This document shows positions 36,657-50,403 of a stretch of DNA of 64,000 nucleotides, in pieces (position 1 is the stretch's first letter; each line of letters starts with the position of its first letter). Source of the DNA: Coriaria nepalensis (lineage: Eukaryota > Streptophyta > Magnoliopsida > Cucurbitales > Coriariaceae); assembly GCA_027186245.1 (NCBI GenBank), contig CP114483.1:14404220-14468219 (forward strand), in the 5' to 3' direction. The notes beneath the pieces were generated by a model. The model was given only the letters and a program-made list of their open reading frames with translations. It had not been told where the DNA came from and did not search any database. The position numbers were made by a program, and so were the translations under genes.

Positions 36657-38732
36657 TTCAGTAGATCAATTGCAAGTTATGCATGAAAGTCGTGTTTTAA
36701 ATGCGAAAATAGAACTAGTTCGAAGTGGTTTCAAACAATTTAATGATCTAAAAAGACTGAATGATATGCTCTTTGAGGCTAAAATAATGTATTGTTGTAT
36801 TCGATAGATTAATTGCAGGTTATGTAAGAAAATCATGTTTGAAGAGCAAAAACATAATTCGTTCGAATTCATTTATAATGATTTAATGACTAGAAAAGCC
36901 ACAATGACATGATTTTAAAGCTAAGTAAATGTATAGTTGCCTTTAATAGATCAACTGCAAGTTATGCACGAAAGTCATGTCTAAAAGGCGAATTTCATCT
37001 GAAGTGATTTAGAATGATTTAATGAGTAAAAGAGATGCAATGATATGACTTTAACACTAAAAAATGCATAGTTGCCTTCAGTAGATCAATTGCAAGTTAT
37101 GCATGAAAGTCGTGTTTTAAATGCGAAAATAGAACTAGTTCGAAGTGCTTTCAAACAATTTAATGATCTAAAAAGACTAAATGATATGCTCTTTAAGGCT
37201 AAAATAATGCATTGTTGTATATGATACATTAATTGCAGGTTATGTAAGAAAATCATGTTTGAAGGGCAAAAACATAATTCGTTCGAATTCATTTATAATG
37301 ATTTAATGACTAGAAAAGCCTCAATGACATGATTTTAACGCTAAGTAAATGTATAGTTGCTTTCAATAGATCAACTGCAAGTTATGCACGGAAGTCATGT
37401 TTGAAAGGTGAATTTCGTCTAAAGTGATTTAGAATGATTTAATGAGTAAAAGAGATGCAATAATATGACTTTAACACTAAAAAAATGCATAGTTGCCTTT
37501 AGTAGATCAATTGCAAGTTATGCATGAAAGTCGTGTTTTAGATGCGAAAACGGAACTAGTTCATAGTGCTTTCAAACAATTTAATGATCTAAAAAGACTG
37601 AATGATATGCTCTTTAAGGCTAAAATAATGCATTGTTGTATTCGATAGATTAATTGCAGGTTATGTAAGAAAATCATGTTTGAAGGGCAAAAACATAATT
37701 CGTTCGAATTCATTTATAATGATTTAATGACTAGAAAATCCTCAACGACATGATTTTAACGCTAAGTAAATGTATAGTTTCCTTTAATAGATCAACTGCA
37801 AGTTATGCACGAAAGTCATGTTTAAAAGGCGAATTTCATCTGAAGTGATTTAGAATGATTTAATGAGTAAAAGAGATGCAATAATATGACTTTAACACTA
37901 AAAAAATGCATAGTTGCCTTCAGTAGATCAATTGCAAGTTATGCATGAAAGTCGTGTTTTAAATGCAAAAATAGAATTAGTTCGAAGTGCTTTCAAACAA
38001 ATTAATGATCTAAAAAGACTGAATGATGTGCTCTTTAAGGCTAAAATAATGCATTGTTGTATTCGATAGATTAATTGCAGGTTATGTAAGAAAATCATGT
38101 TTGAAGGGCAAAAACATAATTCGTCCGAATTCATTTATATTGATTTAATGACTAGAAGAGCCTGAATGACATGATTTTAACGCTAAGTAAATGTACAGTT
38201 GCCTTCAATAGATCAACTGCAAGTTATGCACGAAAGTCATGTTTGAAAGGTGAATTTCGTCTGAAGTGATTTAGAATGATTTAATGAGTAAAAGAGATGC
38301 AATAATATGACTTTAATACTAAAAAAATGCATAGTTGCCTTCAGTAGATCAATTGCAAGTTATGCATGAAAGTCGTGTTTTAAATGCGAAAATAGAATTA
38401 GTTCGAAGTGCTTTCAAACAAATTAATGATCTGAAAAGATTGAATGATGTGCTCTTTAAGGCTAAAATAATGCATTGTTGTATTCGATAGATTAATTGCA
38501 GGTTATGTAAGAAAATCATGTTTGAAGGGCAAAAACATAATTCGTTCGAATTCATTTATAATGATTTAATGACTAGAAGAGCCTGAATGACATGATTTTA
38601 ACGCTAAGTAAATGTATAGTTGCCTTCAATACATCAACTGAAAGTTATGCACGAAAGTCATGTTTGGAAGGTGAATCTCGTCTGAATTGATTTAGAATGA
38701 TTTAATGAGTAAATGAGATGCAATGATATGAC
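36657..38732 (+). repeat. Higher-order block H8, 5 monomers, 2076 bp
   Basis: Monomer starts: 36657 (short), 37069, 37490, 37911, 38332. It is the shortest block. It forms where the 4995-bp duplication joins its two copies: 36657 continues H7, while 37069-38332 repeat 32074-33337. The join lies between 36982 and about 37178. 'tttaaagctaag' near 36915 is a private change from 'tttaaggctaag' that also occurs near 41910 in the second copy. The block arrangement is therefore a product of the duplication junction and not an independent unit. Confidence 0.88.
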
Positions 38733-41651
38733 TTCAGTAGATCAATTGCAAGTTATGCATGGAAGTCGTGTTTTAAATGCGCAAATAGAACTAGTTCGAA
38801 GTGGTTTCAAACAATTTAATGATCTAAAAAGACTGAATGATATGCTCTTTAAGGCTAAAATAATGCATTGTTGTATTCGATAGATTAATTGCAAGTTATG
38901 TAAGAAAATCATGTTTGAAGGGCAAAAACATAATTCGTTCGAATTCATTTATAATGATTTAATGACTAGAAGATCCTGAATGACATGATTTTAACGCTAA
39001 GTAAATGTATAGTTGCCTTCAATAGATCAACTGCAAGTTATGCACGAAAGCCATGTTTAAAAGGTGAATTTCGTCTGTAGCGATTTAGAATGATTTAATG
39101 AGTAAAAGAGATGCAATAATCTGACTTTAACATTAAAAAAATGCATAGTTGCCTTCAGTAGATCAATTGCGAGTTATGCATGAAAGTCGTGTTTTAAATG
39201 CGAAAATAGAATTAGTTCGATGTGCTTCCAAACAAATTAATGATCTGAAAAGACTGAATGATGTGCTCTTTAAGGCTAAAATAATGCATTGTTGTATTCA
39301 ATAGATTAATTGCAGGTTATGTAAGAAAATCATGTTTGAAGGGCAAAAACACAATTCGTTCGAATTCATATATAATGATTTAATGACTAGAAGAGCCTCA
39401 ATGACATGATTTTAACGCTAAGTAAATGTATAGTTTCCTTCAATAGATCAACTGCAAGTTATGCACAAAAGTCATGTTTAAAAGGTGAATTTCGTCTGAA
39501 GTGACTTAAAATGATTTAATGAGTAAAAGAGATGCAATAATATGACTTTAACACTAAAAAAATACGTAGTTGCCTTCAGTAGATCAATTGCAAGTTATGC
39601 ATGAAAGTCGTGTTTTAAATGCGAAAATAGAACTAGTTCGAAGTGGTTTCAAACAATTTAATGATCTAAAAAGACTGAATGATATGCTCTTTAAGGCTAA
39701 AATAATGCATTGTTGTATACGATAGATTAATTGCAGGTTATGTAAGAAAATCATGTTTGAAGGGCAAAAACATAATTCGTCCGAATTCATTTATAATGAT
39801 TTCATGACTAGAAAAGCCTCAATCACATGATTTTAACGCTAAGTAAATGTATAGTTGCCTTCAATACATCAACTGCAAGTTATGGACGAAAGTCATATTT
39901 AAAAGGTGAATTTCGTCTGAAGTGATTTAGAATGATTTAATGAGTAAAAGAGATGCAATAACATGACTTTAACACTAAAAAAATGCATAGTTGCCTTCAG
40001 TAGATCAATTGCAAGTTATGCATGAAAGTCGTGTTTTAAATGCGAAAATAGAATTAGTTCGAAGTGCTTTCAAACAAATTAATGATCTGAAAAAACTGAA
40101 TGATGTGCTCTTTAAGGCTAAAATAATGCATTGTTGTATTCAATAGATTAATTGCAGGTTATGTAAGAAAATCATGTTTGAAGGGCAAAAATATAATTCG
40201 TTCGAATTCATATATAATGATTTAATGACTAGAAGAGCCTCAATGACCTGATTTTAACGCTAAGTAAATGTATAGTTACCTTCAATAGATCAACTGCAAG
40301 TTATGCACGAAAGTCATGTTTGAAAGGTGAATTTCGTCTGAAGTGATTTAGAATGATTTAATGAGTAAAAGAGATGCAATAATATGACTTTAACACTAAA
40401 AAAATGCATAGTTGCCTTCAGTAGATCAATTGCAAGTTATGCATGAAAGTCGTGTTTTAAATGCGAAAATAGAATTAGTTCGAAGTGCTTTCAAACAAAT
40501 TAATGATCTGAAAAGACTGAATGATGTGCTCTTTAAGGCTAAAATAATGCATTGTTGTATTCAATAGATTAATTGCAGGTTATGTAAGAAAATCATGTTT
40601 GAAAGGCAAAAATATAATTCGTTCGAATTCATATGTAATGATTTAATGACTAGAAGAGCCTGAATGACATGAATTTAACGCTAAGTAAATGTACAGTTGC
40701 CTTCAATAGATCAACTGCAAGTTATGCACGAAAGTCATGTTTAAAAGGTGAATTTCGTCTGAAGTGATTTAGAATGATTTAATGAGTAAAAGAGATGCAA
40801 TAATTTGACTTTAACACTAAAAAAATGCATAGTTGCCTTCAGTAGATCAATTGCAAGTTATGCATGAAAGTCGTGTTTTAAATGCGAAAATAGAATTAGT
40901 TCGAAGTGCTTTCAAACAAATTAATGATCTGAAAAAACTGAATGATGTGCTCTTTAAGGCTAAAATAATGCATTGTTGTATTCAATAGATTAATTGCAGG
41001 TTATGTAAGAAAATCATGTTTGAAGGGCAAAAACATAATTCGTTCGAATTCATATATAATGATTTAATGACTAGAAGAGCCTGAATGACATGATTTTAAC
41101 GCTAAGTAAATGTATAGTTGTCTTCAATAGATCAACTGCAAGTTATGCACGAAAGTCATGTTTGAAAGGTGAATTTCGTCTGAAGTGATTTAGAATGATT
41201 TAATGGGTAAAAGAGATGCAATAATATGACTTTAACACTAAAAAAATGCATAGTTGCCTTCAGTAGATCAATTGCAAGTTATGCATGAAAGTGGTGTTTT
41301 AAATGCGCAAATAGAATTAGTTCGAAGTGCTTTCAAACAAATTAATGATCTGAAAAGACTGAATGATGTGCTCTTTAAGGCTAAAATAATGCATTGTTGT
41401 ATTCAATAGATTAATTGCAGGTTATGTAAGAAAATCATGTTTGAAAGGCAAAAATATAATTCGTTCGAATTCATATATAATGATTTAATGACTAGAAGAG
41501 CCTGAATGACATGAATTTAACGCTAAGTAAATGTACAGTGTCCTTCAATAGATCAACTGCAAGTTATGCACGAAAGTCATGTTTAAAAGGTGAATTTCGT
41601 CTGAAGTGATTTAGAATGATTTAATGAGTAAAAGAGATGCAATGATACGAC
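38733..41651 (+). repeat. Higher-order block H9, 7 monomers, 2919 bp
   Basis: Monomer starts: 38733 (short), 39146, 39567, 39988, 40409, 40830, 41251. It matches H7 at an offset of 4995 bp at every diagnostic site I compared, including rare ones such as 'gttatggacg', 'atatgtaatg' and 'aatttgac'. It is the second copy of the 4995-bp duplication. Confidence 0.9.
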
Positions 41652-44600
41652 TTCAGTAGATCAATTGCAAGTTATGCATGAAAGTCGTGTTTTAAATGCG
41701 AAAATAGAACTAGTTCGAAGTGGTTTCAAACAATTTAATGATCTAAAAAGACTGAATGATATGCTCTTTGAGGCTAAAATAATGTATTGTTGTATTCGAT
41801 AGATTAATTGCAGGTTATGTAAGAAAATCATGTTTGAAGAGCAAAAACATAATTCGTTCGAATTCATTTATAATGATTTAATGACTAGAAAAGCCACAAT
41901 GACATGATTTTAAAGCTAAGTAAATGTATAGTTGCCTTTAATAGATCAACTGCAAGTTATGCACGAAAGTCATGTCTAAAAGGCGAATTTCATCTGAAGT
42001 GATTTAGAATGATTTAATGAGTAAAAGAGATGCAATGATATGACTTTAACACTAAAAAATGCATAGTTGCCTTCAGTAGATCAATTGCAAGTTATGCATG
42101 AAAGTCGTGTTTTAAATGCGAAAATAGAACTAGTTCGAAGTGCTTTCAAACAATTTAATGATCTAAAAAGACTGAATGATATGCTCTTTAAGGCTAAAAT
42201 AATGCATTGTTGTATACGATAGATTAATTGCAGGTTATGTAAGAAAATCATGTTTGAAGGGCAAAAACATAATTCGTCCGAATTCATTTATAATGATTTC
42301 ATGACTAGAAAAGCCTCAATCACATGATTTTAACGCTAAGTAAATGTATAGTTGCCTTCAATACATCAACTGCAAGTTATGCACGAAAGTCATATTTAAA
42401 AGGTGAATTTCGTCTGAAGTGATTTAGAATGATTTAATGAGTAAAAGAGATGCAATAATATGACTTTAACACTAAAAAAATGCATAGTTGCCTTCAGTAG
42501 ATCAATTGCAAGTTATGCATGAAAGTCGTGTTTTAAATGCGAAAATAGAATTAGTTCGAAGTGCTTTCAAACAAATTAATGATCTGAAAAAACTGAATGA
42601 TGTGCTCTTTAAGGCTAAAATAATGCATTGTTGTATTCAATAGATTAATTGCAGGTTATGTAAGAAAATCATGTTTGAAGGGCAAAAACATAATTCGTTC
42701 GAATTCATATATAATGATTTAATGACTAGAAGAGCCTCAATGACCTGATTTTAACGCTAAGTAAATGTATAGTTACCTTCAATAGGTCAACTGCAAGTTA
42801 TGCACGAAAGTCATGTTTGAAAGGTGAATTTCGTCTGAAGTGATTTAGAATGATTTAATGAGTAAAAGAGATGCAATAATATGACTTTAACACTATAAAA
42901 ATGCATAGTTGCCTTCAGTAGATCAATTGCAAGTTATGCATGAAAGTCGTGTTTTAAATGCGAAAATAGAATTAGTTCGAAGTGCTTTCAAACAAATTAA
43001 TGATCTGAAAAGACTGAACGATGTGCTCTTTAAGGCTAAAATAATGCATTGTTGTATTCAATAGATTAATTGCAGGTTATGTAAGAAAATCATGTTTGAA
43101 AGGCAAAAATATAATTCGTTCGAATTCATATATAATGATTTAATGACTAGAAGAGCCTGAATGACATGAATTTAACGCTAAGTAAATGTACAGTTGCCTT
43201 CAATAGATCAACTGCAAGTTATGCACGAAAGTCATGTTTAAAAGGTGAATTTCGTCTGAAGTGATTTAGAATGATTTAATGAGTAAAAGAGATGCAATAA
43301 TATGACTTTAACACTAAAAAAATGCATAGTTGCCTTCAGTAGATCAATTGCAAGTTATGCATGAAAGTCGTGTTTTAAATGCGAAAATAGAATTAGTTCG
43401 AAGTGCTTTCAAACAAATTAATGATCTGAAAAGACTGAATGATGTGCTCTTTAAGGCTAAAATAATGGATTGTTGTATTCAATAGATTAATTGCAGGTTA
43501 TGTAAGAAAATCATGTTTGAAGGGCAAAAACATAATTCGTTCGAATTCATATATAATGATTTAATGACTAGAAGAGCCTGAATGACATGATTTTAACGCT
43601 AAGTAAATGTATAGTTGTCTTCAATAGATCAACTGCAAGTTATGCACGAAAGTCATGTTTGAAAGGTGAATTTCGTCTGAAGTGATTTAGAATGATTTAA
43701 TGGGTAAAAGAGATGCAATAATATGACTTTAACACTAAAAAAATGCATAGTTGCCTTCAGTAGATCAATTGCAAGTTATGCATGAAAGTGGTGTTTTAAA
43801 TGCGCAAATAGAATTAGTTCGAAGTGCTTTCAAACAAATTAATGATCTGAAAAGACTGAATGATGTGCTCTTTAAGGCTAAAATAATGCATTGTTGTATT
43901 CAATAGATTAATTGCAGGTTATGTAAGAAAATCATGTTTGAAAGGCAAAAATATAATTCGTTCGAATTCATATATAATGATTTAATGACTAGAAGAGCCT
44001 GAATGACATGAATTTAACGCTAAGTAAATGTACAGTGTCCCTCAATAGATCAACTGCAAGTTATGCACGAAAGTCATGTTTAAAAGGTGAATTTCGTCTG
44101 AAGTGATTTAGAATGATTTAATGAGTAAAAGAGATGCAATGATACGACTTCAGTAGATCAATTGCAAGTTATGCATGAAAGTCGTGTTTTAAATGCGAAA
44201 ATAGAACTAGTTCGAAGTGGTTTCAAACAATTTAATGATCTAAAAAGACTGAATGATATGCTCTTTGAGGCTAAAATAATGTATTGTTGTATTCGATAGA
44301 TTAATTGCAGGTTATGTAAGAAAATCATGTTTGAAGAGCAAAAACATAATTCGTTCGAATTCATTTATAATGATTTAATGACTAGAAAAGCCACAATGAC
44401 ATGATTTTAAGGCTAAGTAAATGTATAGTTGCCTTTAATAGATCAACTGCAAGTTATGCACGAAAGTCATGTCTAAAAGGCGAATTTCATCTGAAGTGAT
44501 TTAGAATGATTTAATGAGTAAAAGAGATGCAATGATATGACTTTAACACTAAAAAATGCATAGTTGCCTTCAGTAGATCAATTGCAAGTTATGCATGAAA

Positions 44601-46107
44601 GTCGTGTTTTAAATGCGAAAATAGAACTAGTTCGAAGTGCTTTCAAACAATTTAATGATCTAAAAAGACTGAATGATATGCTCTTAAAGGCTAAAATAAT
44701 GCATTGTTGTATACGATAGATTAATTGCAGGTTATGTAAGAAAATCATGTTTGAAGGGCAAAAACATAATTCGTCCGAATTCATTTATAATGATTTCATG
44801 ACTAGAAAAGCCTCAATCACATGATTTTAACGCTAAGTAAATGTATAGTTGCCTTCAATACATCAACTGCAAGTTATGCACGAAAGTCATATTTAAAAGG
44901 TGAATTTCGTCTGAAGTGATTTAGAATGATTTAATGAGTAAAAGAGATGCAATAATATGACTTTAACACTAAAAAAATGCATAGTTGCCTTCAGTAGATC
45001 AATTGCAAGTTATGCATGAAAGTCGTGTTTTAAATGCGAAAATAGAATTAGTTCGAAGTGCTTTCAAACAAATTAATGATCTGAAAAAACTGAATGATGT
45101 GCTCTTTAAGGCTAAAATAATGCATTGTTGTATTCAATAGATTAATTGCAGGTTATGTAAGAAAATCATGTTTGAAGGGCAAAAACATAATTCGTTCGAA
45201 TTCATATATAATGATTTAATGACTAGAAGAGCCTCAATGACCTGATTTTAACGCTAAGTAAATGTATAGTTACCTTCAATAGATCAACTGCAAGTTATGC
45301 ACGAAAGTCATGTTTGAAAGGTGAATTTCGTCTGAAGTGATTTAGAATGATTTAATGAGTAAAAGAGATGCAATAATATGACTTTAACACTATAAAAATG
45401 CATAGTTGCCTTCAGTAGATCAATTGCAAGTTATGCATGAAAGTCGTGTTTTAAATGCGAAAATAGAATTAGTTCGAAGTGCTTTCAAACAAATTAATGA
45501 TCTGAAAAGACTGAACGATGTGCTCTTTAAGGCTAAAATAATGCATTGTTGTATTCAATAGATTAATTGCAGGTTATGTAAGAAAATCATGTTTGAAAGG
45601 CAAAAATATAATTCGTTCGAATTCATATATAATGATTTAATGACTAGAAGAGCCTGAATGACATGAATTTAACGCTAAGTAAATGTACAGTTGCCTTCAA
45701 TAGATCAACTGCAAGTTATGCACGAAAGTCATGTTTAAAAGGTGAATTTCGTCTGAAGTGATTTAGAATGATTTAATGAGTAAAAGAGATGCAATAATAT
45801 GACTTTAACACTAAAAAAATGCATAGTTGCCTTCAGTAGATCAATTGCAAGTTATGCATGAAAGTCGCGTTTTAAATGCGAAAATAGAATTAGTTCGAAG
45901 TGCTTTCAAACAAATTAATGATCTGAAAAGACTGAATGATGTGCTCTTTAAGGCTAAAATAATGGATTGTTGTATTCAATAGATTAATTGCAGGTTATGT
46001 AAGAAAATCATGTTTGAAGGGCAAAAACATAATTCGTTCGAATTCATATATAATGATTTAATGACTAGAAGAGCCTGAATGACATGATTTTAACGCTAAG
46101 TAAATGT
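41114..46107 (+). repeat. Tandem duplication, 2497-bp unit, two copies (right pair)
   Basis: Copy 1 is about 41114-43610 and copy 2 about 43611-46107. Matching monomers are 41652/44149, 42064/44561, 42485/44982, 42906/45403 and 43327/45824. Differences noticed include 'tccttcaatag/tccctcaatag' near 44040, 'ctctttaagg/ctcttaaagg' near 44685, 'ataggtcaac' near 42784 and 'gtcgcgtt' near 45866. Edges are uncertain by up to about 150 bp. Confidence 0.78.
41652..44148 (+). repeat. Higher-order block H10, 6 monomers, 2497 bp
   Basis: Monomer starts: 41652 (short), 42064, 42485, 42906, 43327, 43748. It resembles H9's tail but has been rearranged: 42064 is 'tccgaattc' with 'tttcatgac', like 39567. 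43327 introduces 'ataatggattg', a variant common to its right (45824, 52078, 52499, 53341, 61309) and not seen to its left. 'cactataaaaatgc' near 42895 recurs near 45392. It forms a tandem pair with the next block at 2497 bp. Confidence 0.87.
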
Positions 46108-47065
46108 ATAGTTTCCTTCAATAGATCAACTGCAAGTTATGCACGAAAGTCATGTTTAAAAGGCGAATTTCGTCTGAAGTGATTTAGAATGATTTAATGA
46201 GTAAAAGAGATGCAATAATATGACTTTAACACAAAAAAATGCATAGTTGCCTTTAGTAGATCAATTGCAAGTTATGCATGAAAGTCGTGTTTTAAATGCG
46301 AAAATAGAATTAGTTCGAAGTGCTTTCAAACAAATTAATGATCTGAAAAAACTGAATGATGTGCTCTTTAAGGCTAAAATAATGCATTGTTGTATTCAAT
46401 AGATTAATTGCAGGTTATGTAAGAAAATCATGTTTGAAGGGCAAAAACATAATTCGTTCGAATTCATATATAATGATTTAATGACTAGAAGAGCCTGAAT
46501 GACATGATTTTAACGCTAAGTAAATGTATAGTTGCCTTCAATAGATCAACTGCAAGTTATGCACGAAAGTCATGTTTGAAAGGTGAATTTCGTCTGAAGT
46601 GATTTAGAATGATTTAATGGGTAAAAGAGATGCAATAATATGACTTTAACACTAAAAAAATGCATAGTTGCCTTCAGTTGATCAATTGCAAGTTATGCAT
46701 GAAAGTCGTGTTTTAAATGCGAAAATAGAATTAGTTCGAAGTGCTTTCAAACAAATTAATGATCTGAAAAGACTGAATGATGTGCTCTTTAAGGCTAAAA
46801 TAATGCATTGTTGTATTCAATAGATTAATTGCAGGTTATGTAAGAAAATCATGTTTGAAAGGCAAAAACATAATTCGTTCGAATTCATATATAATGATTT
46901 AATGACTAGAAGAGCCTCAATGACATGATTTTAACGCTAAGTAAATGTATAGTTTCCTTCAATAGATCAACTGCAAGTTATGCACGAAAGTCATGTTTAA
47001 AAGGTGAATTTCGTCTGAAGTGATTTAGAATGATTTAATGAGTAAAAGAGATGCAATGATACGAC
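44149..47065 (+). repeat. Higher-order block H11, 7 monomers, 2917 bp
   Basis: Monomer starts: 44149 (short), 44561, 44982, 45403, 45824, 46244, 46665. The first five repeat H10 at 2497 bp. After about 46107 it changes to monomers with 'atagtttccttc', 'aacacaaaaaaatgc' and 'cagttgatcaattg'. The last form creates a TTGATCAA palindrome and recurs at 54182 and 62150. 44561 has 'ctcttaaaggc' in place of 'ctctttaaggc'; 45824 has 'gtcgcgtt'. Confidence 0.87.
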
Positions 47066-50000
47066 TTCAGTAGATCAATTGCAAGTTATGCATGAAAGTC
47101 GTGTTTTAAATGCGAAAATAGAACTAGTTCGAAGTGGTTTCAAACAATTTAATGATCTAAAAAGACTGAATGATATGCTCTTTGAGGCTAAAATAATGTA
47201 TTGTTGTATTCGATAGATTAATTGCAGGTTATGTAAGAAAATCATGTTTGAAGAGCAAAAACATAATTCGTTCGAATTCATTTATAATGATTTAATGACT
47301 AGAAAAGCCACAATGACATGATTTTAAGGCTAAGTAAATGTATAGTTGCCTTTAATAGATCAACTGCAAGTTATGCACGAAAGTCATGTTTAAAAGGCGA
47401 ATTTCATCTGAAGTGATTTAGAATGATTTAATGAGTAAAAGAGATGCAATGATATGACTTTAACACTAAAAAATGCATAGTTGCCTTCAGTAGATCAATT
47501 GCAAGTTATGCATGAAAGTCGTGTTTTAAATGCGAAAATAGAACTAGTTCGAAGTGGTTTCAAACAATTTAATGATCTAAAAAGACTGAATGATATGCTC
47601 TTTGAGGCTAAAATAATGTATTGTTGTATTCGATAGATTAATTGCAGGTTATGTAAGAAAATCATGTTTGAAGAGCAAAAACATAATTCGTTCGAATTCA
47701 TTTATAATGATTTAATGACTAGAAAAGCCACAATGACATGATTTTAAGGCTAAGTAAATGTATAGTTTGCCTTTAATAGATCAACTGCAAGTTATGCACG
47801 AAAGTCATGTTTAAAAGGCGAATTTCATCTGAAGTGATTTAGAATGATTTAATGAGTAAAAGAGATGCAATGATATGACTTTAACACTAAAAAATGCATA
47901 GTTGCCTTCAGTAGATCAATTGCAAGTTATGCATGAAAGTCGTGTTTTAAATGCGAAAATAGAACTAGTTCGAAGTGCTTTCAAACAATTTAATGATCTA
48001 AAAAGACTGAATGATATGCTCTTTAAGGCTAAAATAATGCATTGTTGTATTCGATAGATTAATTGCAGGTTATGTAAGAAAATCATGTTTGAAGGGCAAA
48101 AACATAATTCGTTCGAATTCATTTATAATGATTTAATGACTAGAAAAGCCACAATGACATGATTTTAAGGCTAAGTAAATGTATAGTTGCCTTTAATAGA
48201 TCAACTGCAAGTTATGCCCGAAAGTCATGTTTAAAAGGCGAATTTCATCTGAACTGATTTAGAATGATTTAATTAGTAAAAGAGATGCAATGATATGACT
48301 TTAACACTAAAAAATGCATAGTTGCCTTCAGTAGATCAATTGCAAGTTATGCATGAAAGTCGTGTTTTAAATGCGAAAATAGAATTAGTTCGAAGTGCTT
48401 TCAAACAAATTAATGATCTGAAGAGACTGAATGATGTGCTCTTTAAGGCTAAAATAATGCATTGTTGTATTCAATAGATTAATTGCAGGTTATGTAAGAA
48501 AATCATGTTTGAAGGGCAAAAACATAATTCGTTCGAATTCATATATAATGATTTAATGACTAGAAGAGCCTCAATGACATGATTTTAACGCTAAGTAAAT
48601 GTATAGTTTCCTTCAATAGATCAACTGCAAGTTATGCACGAAAGTCATGTTTAAAAGGCGAATTTCGTCTGAAGTGATTTAGAATGATTTAATGAGTAAA
48701 AGAGATGCAATAATATGACTTTAACACAAAAAAAATGCATAGTTGCCTTCAGTAGATCAATTGCAAGTTATGCATGAAAGTCGTGTTTTAAATGCGAAAA
48801 TAGAATTAGTTCGAAGTGCTTTCAAACAAATTAATGATCTGAAAAAACTGAATGATGTGCTCTTTAAGGCTAATATAATGCATTGTTGTATTCAATAGAT
48901 TAATTGCAGGTTATGTAAGAAAATCATGTTTGAAGGGCAAAAACATAATTCGTTCGTATTCATATATAATGATTTAATGACTAGAAGAGCCTGAATGACA
49001 TGATTTTAACGCTAAGTAAATGTATAGTTGCCTTCAATAGATCAACTGCAAGTTATGCACGAAAGTCATGTTTGAAAGGTGAATTTCGTCTGAAGTGATT
49101 TAGAATGATTTAATGAGTAAAAGAGATGCAATAATATGACTTTAACACTAAAAAAATGCATAGTTGCCTTCAGTAGATCAATTGCAAGTTATGCATGAAA
49201 GTCGTGTTTTAAATGCGAAAATAGAATTAGTTCGAAGTGCTTTCAAACAAATTAATGATCTGAAAAGACTGAATGATGTGCTCTTTAAGGCTAAAATAAT
49301 GCATTGTTGTATGCAATAGATTAATTGCAGGTTATGTAAGAAAATCATGTTTGAAGGGAAAAAACATAATTCGTTCGAATTCATATATAATGATTTAATG
49401 ACTAGAAGGGCCTCAATGACATGATTTTAACGCTAAGTAAATGTATACTTTCCTTCAATAGATCAACTGCAAGTTATGCACGAAGGTCATGTTTAAAAGT
49501 TGAATTTCGTCTGAAGTGATTTAGAATTATTTAATGAGTAAAAGAGATGCAATAATATGACTTTAACACAAAAAAAATGCATAGTTGCCTTCAGTAGATC
49601 AATTGCAAGTTATGCATGAAAGTCGTGTTTTAAATGCGAAAATAGAATTAGTTCGAAGTGCTTTCAAACAAATTAATGATCTGAAAAAACTGAATGATGT
49701 GCTCTTTAAGGCTAAAATAATGCATTGTTGTATTCAATAGATTAATTGCAGGTTATGTAAGAAAATCATGTTTGAAGGGCAAAAACATAATTCGTTCGAA
49801 TTCATATATAATGATTTAATGACTAGAAGAGCCTAAATGACATGATTTTAACGCTAAGTAAATGTATAGTTGCCTTCAATAGATCAACTGCAAGTTATGC
49901 ACGAAAGTCATGTTTGAAAGGTGAATTTCGTCTGAAGTGATTTAGAATGATTTAATGAGTAAAAGAGATGCAATAATATGACTTTAACACTAAAAAAATG

Positions 50001-50403
50001 CATAGTTGCCTTCAGTAGATCAATTGCAAGTTATGCATGAAAGTCGTGTTTTAAATGCGAAAATAGAATTAGTTCGAAGTGCTTTCAAACAAATTAATGA
50101 TCTGAAAAGACTGAATGATGTGCTCTTTAAGGCTAAAATAATGCATTGTTGTATTCAATAGATTAATTGCAGGTTATGTAAGAAAATCATGTTTGAAAGG
50201 CAAAAATATAATTCGTTCGAATTCATATATAATGATTTAATGACTAGAAGAGCCTGAATGACATGAATTTAACGCTAAGTAAATGTACAGTTGCCTTCAA
50301 TTGATCAACTGCAAGTTATGCACGAAAGTCATGTTTAGAAGGTGAATTTCGTCTGAAGTGATTTAGAATGATTTAATGAGTAAAAGAGATGCAATGATAC
50401 GAC
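47066..50403 (+). repeat. Higher-order block H12, 8 monomers, 3338 bp
   Basis: Monomer starts: 47066 (short), 47478, 47899, 48319, 48740, 49161, 49582, 50003. Two near-identical 'gtggtttc ... tttgaggc ... atgtattg' monomers sit side by side (47066 and 47478), a local monomer duplication. The second is followed by 'tatagtttgcctttaatag' with one extra T (near 47766), and this pair recurs at 54583/54995 and 62551/62963. 48319 has 'gatctgaagagactg', also at 51236, 55836, 57520 and 63804. Confidence 0.87.

Larger units (their letters stand above)
31987..41976 (+). repeat. Tandem duplication, 4995-bp unit, two copies
   Basis: Copy 1 is 31987 to about 36981 and copy 2 about 36982-41976, twelve monomers each. 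The left limit is the 'catgtttaaa' (31986) versus 'catgtctaaa' (36981) difference. The junction could lie anywhere up to about 37178, where 'gactaaatg' in copy 2 replaces 'gactgaatg' at 42174. All diagnostic sites I compared agree between copies. This is the longest tandem pair in the window and looks like the most recent event. Confidence 0.88.

Noticed and set aside
31987..41976. Treating the 4995-bp pair as certain biological duplication
   Set aside because: Such near-identity in a satellite can also come from assembly error, so it is reported as an observation with a read-based test.
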